Source: Verrucomicrobiota bacterium (GTDB taxonomy: Bacteria > Verrucomicrobiota > Lentisphaeria > Oligosphaerales > Oligosphaeraceae). Taken from it: DNA of 8,985 nucleotides. The notes beneath the pieces were generated by a model, which was not told the DNA's origin, searched no databases, and was given only the letters and a program-made list of their open reading frames with translations. Below, in pieces: positions 1 to 8,019 of this stretch (its first letter is position 1; every line of letters starts with the position of its first letter). Location of the stretch: NCBI GenBank assembly GCA_022709995.1, contig JAKLHU010000058.1, positions 1 to 8,985 on the forward strand. The letters run 5' to 3'. The translations under genes were made by a program, and so were the position numbers.

Positions 1-20
1 GTGGCCTGGCGCGCCAAGTA

Positions 21-43
21 GGCGCCTCAGGCCCTGAGGCGCC
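21..43. other. perfect inverted repeat (hairpin) at left edge
   Basis: Arms ggcgcctcag (21-30) and ctgaggcgcc (34-43) are exact reverse complements around a 3-base centre. No T-run follows on either strand, so it is not a canonical intrinsic terminator. One plus-strand frame that is open from base 1 ends with TAG at 19-21, directly before the hairpin. It could therefore be the 3' end signal of an upstream gene outside the window, but too little of that gene is visible to call it. Confidence 0.5.
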
Positions 44-121
44 CAAGCGTTGACTCCTCTATCGCTCAATTCTCAATGGGTGACCGATTACTGGGAAAGG
101 GCATGGAAGCGAGGCGATGGC

Positions 122-150
122 TTGGCAAAATGTCCGCGGTGAATTACATT
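122..150 (+). promoter_or_regulatory. candidate sigma-70 promoter for the lipoprotein-HAD-gnd operon
   Basis: TTGGCA at 122-127 matches the -35 consensus at five of six positions. After a 17-base spacer, TACATT at 145-150 matches the -10 consensus at four of six, in a locally AT-rich patch (141-160) of otherwise GC-rich DNA. Transcription would start near 157, giving a leader of about 117 nt before the lipoprotein ATG at 274. It was found by eye and has no experimental support. The rest of 1-273 holds only the hairpin at 21-43 and no convincing gene. Confidence 0.4.
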
Positions 151-260
151 ATTGATTCTTACCCCTGTTTTGCAACGTTCGGAAGTGCTCTGGATTTCTC
201 GGCCGGGCGCGGCGCCGGTGAGGGGGGGTGCGGCCAGGAGAGTCAGCGGGCAATCAGACC

Positions 261-267
261 AAGGAGG
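261..267 (+). promoter_or_regulatory. Shine-Dalgarno that fixes the lipoprotein start
   Basis: AAGGAGG lies 6 nt before the ATG at 274. It decides that start over the upstream in-frame ATG at 76, because translation from 276 onward gives an immediate lipoprotein signal peptide, whereas the longer version would bury it behind 66 arginine- and glycine-rich residues. Confidence 0.85.
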
Positions 268-273
268 CGGAGA

Positions 274-894
274 ATGAAGAACATGGTGAGTGTGATCGCG
301 TTGGCGTTGCTTGTCTGCGGCTGCTCGGCGACCCGTTTTCTGCATCTGCCGTATCTTGACAGTCAGAAGACGGATGCGGCGGCGCCACTGGCGGGGGAAT
401 GGGAAGGCGTCAATTTGACGGACAAGTCGCGCGTCCGGCTGACGATTGCCTTGGCCGCGGCCGATGGCCAGGAGACGGCGGGCGGCATCGTCATCCAAGG
501 CACCGTCACTCGTGACGGGCAGTCGGAGCGGGTCATCCCCCTGGCCGCCCAGGCCTTCAAGGTCGGCGAGGAGACGTTTATGGCGGTGCGGGCGCGGACC
601 GATGACGAGGCCTTTTGGAAGGCCTGCGGCTATGGCGGCAGCAGCGCCTTTCTGGTCCGGCCGTATGTCTATGTCGTGCAGATCGCGCCCTTCCAGGAGG
701 ACATGATCGTTCGCCTGGTCAACTTCTTCCCTGCCGGCGACGGCGAGGCCGCCCCACTGTCGGCGTCGATCCGGACGGCGACTGACGACCGGCGCCTGGT
801 GCTCAATCCGACGGCGGAGATCCAGGCGGCGTTGTGGGAGAAGAAGTACGAGTTGGAGAATTACTTGCAGATCCGGCGGGTCAAGCCGGAATGA
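274..894 (+). CDS. predicted lipoprotein of unknown function
   Basis: A 206-residue protein that I do not recognise. Residues 1-17 form a lipoprotein signal peptide: a short charged start (MKNM), a hydrophobic stretch at 5-14 and a lipobox ending V-C-G-C, with Cys17 as the likely lipidated residue. Ser18 at +2 is neutral, so there is no obvious inner-membrane retention signal by the E. coli rule. The mature part has no further membrane segment. It begins with a stretch around residues 37-45 (APLAGEWEG) like the opening of small beta-barrel or lipocalin-like lipoproteins, followed by alternating beta-type segments and a charged, helical C-terminus (residues 180-206); this fold idea is weak. 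The start was chosen from AAGGAGG at 261-267. It is the first gene of an apparent operon with a HAD hydrolase 47 nt downstream. Function is unknown and no link to sugar metabolism is visible in the protein itself. Confidence 0.85.
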   Translation: MKNMVSVIALALLVCGCSATRFLHLPYLDSQKTDAAAPLAGEWEGVNLTDKSRVRLTIALAAADGQETAGGIVIQGTVTRDGQSERVIPLAAQAFKVGEETFMAVRARTDDEAFWKACGYGGSSAFLVRPYVYVVQIAPFQEDMIVRLVNFFPAGDGEAAPLSASIRTATDDRRLVLNPTAEIQAALWEKKYELENYLQIRRVKPE

Positions 895-941
895 GAAGCG
901 CCCGGCCGCCGAAAGTCGTTCACAGGTAGTGGAGAGCAAGC

Positions 942-1826
942 ATGGATTATGCGTCGCAGTTGAGGAATCTGGTCAAGAAGAACGACTTTTTCGTCGGTTT
1001 TGACAGTGACGGCTGTGTTTTTGACACGATGGAGATCAAGCAGAAGGAGTGCTTCTGCCCGGCGTTCATCAAGCATTTTGGCTTGCAGGCGGCGAGCAAG
1101 TTCGCGCGCGAGGTCTGGCAGTTTGTCAACTTGTATTCGAAGACGCGCGGTTGCAACCGTTATTTTGCGATTCAGCACGCGTTGCGTCTGATCGGCGAAT
1201 GGGACGTGTTTGCCGCCCGGGGGATCCGTCTGGGGGGGATGCCGTCGCTGGACGCTTGGCTGCAGGTGGAGAACAAGCTCGGTCTGCCGGCTTTGCGGGC
1301 GAAGGTGCAGGCGTCGAAGGACGCCGACCTGGCCCGGGTGTTGGCGTGGTCGGTCGAGGTCGACAGCCGGATCAAGGACATGGTGCACGGCATACCGCCG
1401 TTTCCCGGGGTTCGCGAGAGCCTGGAAAAGCTGCGTGGCCAGGCCGACATGATAGTCGTCAGCCAGACGCCGGTGGAGGCTTTGCAGCGCGAGTGGTCGG
1501 AGCATGGCGTTGACGGCGCCATGCGCTTCATGGCCGGTCAGGAGGCCGGCACCAAGGCCGACCACATCCGGCTGGCGGCGGTCGGCAAGTATCCCGGCAG
1601 CCGCATTCTGATGGTCGGCGACGCCTTGGGCGACCTCAAGGCGGCGCAGGCCAACGAGGCGTTGTTCTATCCGATCATTCCCGGTCAGGAGGAGAAGTCC
1701 TGGCAGCGTTTCCACCAGGAGGCGGTCGGGAAGTTTCTGGCGGGCGCGTACGCCGGCGCGTATCAGACGGGCCTGATTGCCGAGTTCGACCGGGCGCTGC
1801 CGTCGTGTTTCAGTTTCAGGCTTTAA
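942..1826 (+). CDS. HAD-superfamily hydrolase (probable phosphatase)
   Basis: A 294-residue soluble protein with all four HAD motifs. Motif I is FDSDG at 20-24, with Asp21 as predicted nucleophile and Asp23 as the general acid/base. Motif II is Ser174 in VVSQT, motif III Lys205 in GTKAD, and motif IV VGDALGD at 225-231, with Asp227 and Asp231 as metal ligands. About 125 residues between motif I and PPFPGV (152-157) form a large helical C1-type cap, longer than in many phosphoglycolate phosphatases. The presence of both motif I aspartates argues for a phosphatase or phosphonatase-like activity over a dehalogenase. Substrate cannot be read from sequence. Its position 67 nt before gnd suggests a sugar-phosphate or sugar-acid phosphate, but that is inference from context. 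GGAGAG at 931-936 lies at good distance from the ATG. No signal peptide or membrane segment is seen. Confidence 0.9.
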   Translation: MDYASQLRNLVKKNDFFVGFDSDGCVFDTMEIKQKECFCPAFIKHFGLQAASKFAREVWQFVNLYSKTRGCNRYFAIQHALRLIGEWDVFAARGIRLGGMPSLDAWLQVENKLGLPALRAKVQASKDADLARVLAWSVEVDSRIKDMVHGIPPFPGVRESLEKLRGQADMIVVSQTPVEALQREWSEHGVDGAMRFMAGQEAGTKADHIRLAAVGKYPGSRILMVGDALGDLKAAQANEALFYPIIPGQEEKSWQRFHQEAVGKFLAGAYAGAYQTGLIAEFDRALPSCFSFRL

Positions 1827-1893
1827 GCTGCAAGGCTATCAGGGATAGATGATTAAGTAAGAGCAACGAGAACCAACGAAGGAGAATTGAACC

Positions 1894-3342
<1,449 letters not shown>

Positions 3343-3374
3343 GCTCGGCGACCGCGACCGCGGTTGAAACGAAT

Positions 3375-3416
3375 CAGGCGCCCGGGACGGCAAAGACGTC
3401 CCGGGTGCCTGTTTTT
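3375..3416 (+). terminator. intrinsic terminator after gnd
   Basis: A 15-bp stem (3375-3389 with 3397-3411, one G-T pair) encloses a 7-base loop and is followed directly by five T at 3412-3416. It lies 32 nt after the gnd stop. There is no matching A-run on its left side, so it should act mainly on plus-strand transcription rather than on the convergent regulator gene. Confidence 0.93.
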
Positions 3417-3488
3417 GTTATGTGGCCATATCCCCGCCGCGGCCCGGTGAGGGAACGGCAGGCGATGCTGGAACACGCGTGGCGGCCT

Positions 3489-3516
3489 GGGCGGGCGCAG
3501 GCGGGCGGGCGGCGGG
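3489..3516 (+). other. run of five GGG tracts, possible G-quadruplex
   Basis: GGG occurs at 3489-3491, 3493-3495, 3503-3505, 3507-3509 and 3514-3516, with linkers of 1, 7, 1 and 4 bases. This satisfies the usual G3N1-7 pattern for an intramolecular quadruplex. It sits in the 242-base space between the convergent gnd and response regulator genes. On the minus strand the same stretch gives a C-rich transcript after the regulator stop. Chance occurrence in GC-rich DNA is possible. Confidence 0.4.
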
Positions 3517-3545
3517 AAGCCGCGCCGCTTCTCCCGTGCTTTTTT
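3513..3545 (+). terminator. possible second plus-strand terminator
   Basis: An 8-bp stem (3513-3520 with 3527-3536, with a 2-base bulge at 3531-3532) has a 6-base loop and is followed after three bases by six T (3540-3545). It is weaker than the terminator at 3375-3416 and could be a backup. It shares its left arm with the last GGG tract of the neighbouring G-rich stretch. I found no comparable minus-strand terminator for the response regulator gene that ends at 3585. Confidence 0.35.
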
Positions 3546-3584
3546 CGGGGCGGTTGGGCTTGGCCAGGGGCGGCGCCAGGCCGT

Positions 3585-4970
<1,386 letters not shown>

Positions 4971-5038
4971 GGGGTGGGTCGCGATGGTCGGCTGTTTCGG
5001 CTGGGCGGGAAGCGTGGCGTGGCTGGGAGCGTCGCGGA

Positions 5039-6265
5039 TCAGGGCGTTGTTTCCGGGTCGGCGGGGATGGTCTCCGCCTGGCTGGCGGCGGGGATTTGGC
5101 GGGCGATGCGGGCGTGCCGGGGCAGGCTGATGGTGAAGGCGGCGCCCTGGCCGGCGTGGCCTTCGATGGTTAGTTCGCCGCCGTGGGCGCGGACGATGCG
5201 GTCGACGATCAGCAGCCCCAGGCCGGTGCCGCTGGACTTGGTGGTGAAATATGGCTCCATGATCCGGCGCAGGTCTTCTTCCGAAATGCCCTTGCCGCTG
5301 TCGATGAATTTCAGGTTCACATAAATGTCGTTGACCGTGCAGTAGATATGCAGCTGGCCGCCATCCGGCATGGCCTGGATGGCATTTTTGATCAGGTTGT
5401 AGAAGGCCTGGGTCAGTTGGTCGCGGTCGCCCAGCAGGGTGGGGATGGAGTCGGGGAAGGCGATTTCGACCTGGATGCTCTTGTCTTCGATTTCCGAGCG
5501 CATGAAGCCGATGGCGTCGCCCAGGAGGCGTTGCAGGTCGATCGGCAGCAGCTGCGGCGGGGTTGGCCGCACGGCGTTGAGGAAGTTCTTGACGATGCTG
5601 TCGAGTCGTTTGACTTCCTGCTGGGCGATGGCGAGGTGTTCGGTGGCGGCGGCGGCGATTTGGGCCGGGTCGTTGGTTTTGGCGATGGTTCGCTGCAGGA
5701 GCTGCAGGTGTATGCTGAGGCTGTTGAGGGGGTTTCCGAGCTCGTGGGCGACGCCGGCGGCCAGCTGGGTGATGGCTTTGACTTTCTGGGTTTCGACTTT
5801 CTGTTCCGCGGCCTGGAAATTTTCGGTCAGGTCATGGAAGATGAGGGTGGCCAGGGGCAGGCCGTTTTTGCTCACGTCGGGTCGTTCGGCGACGGGCAGG
5901 AGGTAGAAGCTGAGGAAGCGGTGTTCGGGGTAGAAGACTTCCAGTTCGCGGCGGGAGTAGGTGCCCCAGGATTTCGGGTCGGTGTCGCGCAGTTCTTCCC
6001 AGACCAGCTGTTTGAAGTAGGTGCCGATGTAGGTGCCGATGGCGTCCTGGGCGATGCCGAGCAGGCTGCCGGCGGCGTGGTTGATGAAGCGGATCTTGAG
6101 GTCGTTGTCAATGACGATGATGCCTTCGCGGATGGTGTTGAAGACATTTTCGAAGAAGCCTTTTTCCTTGATCAGGCGGAGCAGGTAGGCCTGCAGGCTG
6201 GCGGGATCAAGGCGGTCCAGGCGCTCCAGGAGGCGGTCATAGAATTTGTTGTTCTGCTTGTCCAT
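5039..6265 (-). CDS. soluble PAS-domain sensor histidine kinase
   Basis: A 408-residue NtrB-like kinase with no signal peptide or membrane segment, so it probably senses a cytoplasmic signal. An N-terminal helical region (1-40) leads into a PAS domain (about 37-150, beginning near VFNTIREGIIVID), then HisKA with the phosphorylated His174 in AHELGNPL. The ATPase domain carries an N-box (Asn290 and Asn294), G1 DSGKG (322-326), F-box PYFTTK (338-343) and G2 GTGLGL (346-351). The C-terminal tail (about 383-408) is Ala/Pro-rich and likely disordered. It lies 24 nt after the fused phosphatidyltransferase gene and 68 nt before its presumed response regulator, all on one strand, which suggests one transcript. 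No Shine-Dalgarno is visible before the ATG (the upstream bases read cccctcccgccagc). The PAS ligand cannot be predicted. Confidence 0.95.
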   Translation of the reverse strand: MDKQNNKFYDRLLERLDRLDPASLQAYLLRLIKEKGFFENVFNTIREGIIVIDNDLKIRFINHAAGSLLGIAQDAIGTYIGTYFKQLVWEELRDTDPKSWGTYSRRELEVFYPEHRFLSFYLLPVAERPDVSKNGLPLATLIFHDLTENFQAAEQKVETQKVKAITQLAAGVAHELGNPLNSLSIHLQLLQRTIAKTNDPAQIAAAATEHLAIAQQEVKRLDSIVKNFLNAVRPTPPQLLPIDLQRLLGDAIGFMRSEIEDKSIQVEIAFPDSIPTLLGDRDQLTQAFYNLIKNAIQAMPDGGQLHIYCTVNDIYVNLKFIDSGKGISEEDLRRIMEPYFTTKSSGTGLGLLIVDRIVRAHGGELTIEGHAGQGAAFTISLPRHARIARQIPAASQAETIPADPETTP

Positions 6266-6289
6266 GCTGGCGGGAGGGGAAGCGCAGGT

Positions 6290-7699
6290 TTAGCGGTCGT
6301 CCTGGTCATCGTCGCTTTGGGGGCTGTCGTCGTTGGCGTCCTGGCCGCTGTCGCCTTCCGGGCCGGGAATGGGGTAGTGGCGTTTGCGGTAGGTGCCGAA
6401 GGCGAGGTAGAGGAGGCTGATGCCGAACGTCCAGCCGATGAACGGAAAGCGGTAGTTGCGGTGGGTGATGGCGAACACGGCGAACATGATGAGGAGAATG
6501 AACAGGAGCAGTTTGATGGTTTTGGGCATTCCGGGCCAGATGCTTTGGCCGAAATGGCGGTAGGGGATGTTGGAGACCATCAGAAAGGAGGTGATGACGA
6601 CGAGGGCGGCGGCGGCCAGGCTGACGGCGGGTGCGGAGAATTGTCGCGACAGAAGGACGGCGGAGCCGGCCAGGAGGGCGCCGGCCGGGGAGGGGAGACC
6701 TTGGAAGACGCCCTTGGGCATGACCTTGGTCGGGTGCAGGAAGCGATACAGGCGATAGATCAGGCAGGCGACGTAGAAGGCGGCGATGGCCAGCGCGGCG
6801 CCGCTGGGGATGGTGGTTTCGGGCTTGGCCAGACTGAAGAAGATCAGGCAACCGATGGCGATGCCGAAGCTGGTGGCGTCGGCGACGTCGTCAAAGAAGG
6901 CGCCGCGTTTGGTGGAGCCGTATTTGCGGGCCATGCGGCCGTCGAAGAGGTCGAAGAACTGGCCGAGGAAGACAAGGACGAAGCTGATGATGCTGTTGTC
7001 CTGGAAGGCGTACCAGATGGCGCCCAGGCCGCAGAGGAAGTTGGCCAGGGTGAAGGAGTTGGCGTACCAGATGTCGGGGATGACTTTGCAGTAGCAGGAG
7101 AGGAAGGCGAGGATGACGCAGGCCAGGGAGAAGACGTGGACGAACTGCGGGGTGATGATCCAGCTGGGGTCGATCTGGTTGAGGGCGATGGCGGAAAGGA
7201 GGATGGTCACCAGGGCGGTTTTCGTTTTTCCGAACAGGTTGGCGGCTTTTTTCCGGGAGACCAGCCGCGACATCTGGCCGAGGGTGTCGATGAGGAGGAA
7301 GGCGATGACGGTGGCGGGTTCCAGCCGAGTCGAGACGTTGCTGCCGAAGGCGAAGTAGAGCAGGGCCGGGAAGTACATGCACTTGTCGCTGAGCGGGTCA
7401 AGCCATTTGCCGGTTTCGGTGGCCAGGTCGCAATGGCGGGCGATGGTTCCGTCGGTCAGGTCGGTGATCATCCAGAAGGCGAACCAGAGGATGGCCGCCG
7501 GCCATTGGCCGCGGGCGGCCAGAACGATGCTGACCGCGCCCATGGGGATGCGGAGCAGGGAGATGCCGTTGGGATGCAGGATGGGCAGGCGGCGGATGAG
7601 CCGGCGGCCGAGCGGGTGCTTGATGGCCGCGGTGATGACGAGACGCTCAATGCCGAGCATCGCCAAGACAATGCCGCTAAGAATCCAGATGTTGTCCAT
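6290..7699 (-). CDS. tandem CDP-alcohol phosphatidyltransferase fusion (PgsA-like plus PssA-like)
   Basis: A 469-residue polytopic membrane protein with two CDP-alcohol phosphatidyltransferase domains in one frame. Domain 1 (about 40-200) has the complete family motif from Asp80 to Asp105 (D-x2-DG-x2-AR-x8-G-x3-D-x3-D), preceded by NGISLLRI and containing LDPLSDK and GKTKT. These resemble PgsA, which makes phosphatidylglycerophosphate from CDP-diacylglycerol and glycerol 3-phosphate. Domain 2 (about 205-385) has the motif from Asp250 to Asp274, preceded by NSFTLANFLCGL and followed by FQGLPSPAG (332-340) and SNIPYRHFG, which are typical of PssA, the CDP-diacylglycerol-serine phosphatidyltransferase. 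Further hydrophobic segments lie at about 395-412 and 420-435, then an acidic tail (446-469). The ATG at 7699 was chosen because upstream codons in this frame are low-complexity Arg/Pro-rich; no Shine-Dalgarno supports it. All catalytic Asp residues are present in both domains, so both may be active. Substrate assignments are by motif resemblance only. Confidence 0.92.
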   Translation of the reverse strand: MDNIWILSGIVLAMLGIERLVITAAIKHPLGRRLIRRLPILHPNGISLLRIPMGAVSIVLAARGQWPAAILWFAFWMITDLTDGTIARHCDLATETGKWLDPLSDKCMYFPALLYFAFGSNVSTRLEPATVIAFLLIDTLGQMSRLVSRKKAANLFGKTKTALVTILLSAIALNQIDPSWIITPQFVHVFSLACVILAFLSCYCKVIPDIWYANSFTLANFLCGLGAIWYAFQDNSIISFVLVFLGQFFDLFDGRMARKYGSTKRGAFFDDVADATSFGIAIGCLIFFSLAKPETTIPSGAALAIAAFYVACLIYRLYRFLHPTKVMPKGVFQGLPSPAGALLAGSAVLLSRQFSAPAVSLAAAALVVITSFLMVSNIPYRHFGQSIWPGMPKTIKLLLFILLIMFAVFAITHRNYRFPFIGWTFGISLLYLAFGTYRKRHYPIPGPEGDSGQDANDDSPQSDDDQDDR

Positions 7700-7707
7700 G
7701 GATGAAG

Positions 7708-7715
7708 TATATATA
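7708..7715 (-). promoter_or_regulatory. candidate -10 element for the lipid gene
   Basis: The 8-bp TATATATA is the only strongly AT-rich patch in this GC-rich gap and lies 8 nt before the ATG at 7699. Used as a -10 element it would start transcription around 7703, leaving a leader of only a few bases. A matching -35 hexamer is not seen (best is about two of six positions), so an activator or another sigma factor would be needed. This is a weak call. Confidence 0.3.
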
Positions 7716-7724
7716 AGGAAAGAT

Positions 7725-7772
7725 GATGGTGGCGAAACGTCCCGGCCGCACCGCGGATCGGTGGCGAAGACG
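7725..7772. repeat. two imperfect direct repeats 32 bp apart
   Basis: Plus-strand copies at 7725-7739 and 7756-7772 share gat, ggtggcgaa and acg in order, with one inserted base on each side of the core in the second copy. The identical 9-bp cores start at 7728 and 7760, a 32-bp step, close to three helical turns. They lie just upstream of the TATATATA patch as seen from the minus-strand lipid gene, where activator sites would be expected. Confidence 0.45.
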
Positions 7773-7842
7773 GGTCGAAAAAGGTTGTGCGCCGGGCGTT
7801 GGCGGGGCGTGCCGCGGCAGGCGAGTCCACGTTCGCTGCCAA

Positions 7843-7869
7843 GGCTGGCGGGGCTGGCGGGGCTGGCCG
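7843..7869. repeat. three tandem 9-mers
   Basis: Units ggctggcgg (7843-7851), ggctggcgg (7852-7860) and ggctggccg (7861-7869) follow each other without gaps; the third differs by one base. It lies in non-coding DNA and is probably a replication-slippage product. No function is implied. Confidence 0.7.
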
Positions 7870-7960
7870 GGAAGCGTTGAGGCGGAGCCGTCCAGCCGGT
7901 GAAACCACCGGGCCGGTTGCCTCTGTGGTTGGGGAGCGGGATAGAGGATGGCGGTTGTTG

Positions 7961-7996
7961 CCGGTTCCCGGCCAGACTGGGCTGGCCGGGGACCGG
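7961..7996 (-). terminator. strong hairpin after the oxidoreductase gene, no T-run
   Basis: Arms of 15 bases (7961-7975 and 7982-7996) pair fully apart from one G-T, around a 6-base loop. The hairpin begins 23 nt beyond the stop codon of the minus-strand oxidoreductase gene, where a transcript end is expected. The bases that follow on the minus strand read caacaaccgcc, so the T-run of a classical terminator is missing. It may be a U-less terminator or a structure that protects the mRNA 3' end. Confidence 0.5.
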
Positions 7997-8019
7997 ATGG
8001 ATTCGTGGAAGTCGACGGT

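Larger units (their letters stand above)
7700..8019. other. 320-base intergenic region before the lipid gene
   Basis: No convincing gene is seen here on either strand; open frames across it are Arg/Pro/Ala-rich, with no known motif. It contains, from the oxidoreductase side, a strong hairpin (7961-7996), a small hairpin (7896-7911), three tandem 9-mers (7843-7869), a 10-bp palindrome tgccgcggca (7810-7819), two imperfect direct repeats (7725-7772) and an AT-rich patch (7708-7716). The layout fits a terminator-like end of one unit followed by a promoter region for the minus-strand lipid-kinase-regulator unit. Confidence 0.6.

Noticed and set aside
76..273. Longer N-terminus for the lipoprotein from ATG at 76
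   Set aside because: It would hide the signal peptide behind 66 residues; AAGGAGG at 261-267 supports the ATG at 274, and the promoter candidate lies inside the extension.
1836..1848. Small inverted repeat ctatc-agg-gatag before gnd as an operator
   Set aside because: Arms of only 5 bp; expected by chance often enough that it carries no weight alone.
5183..7705. Plus-strand open frame of 840 codons opposite the kinase and transferase genes
   Set aside because: It is Gly/Glu/Asp/Val-rich with no family motif, crosses two genes and their gap, and runs opposite proteins with complete catalytic motifs. GC-rich codon usage explains the lack of stops.
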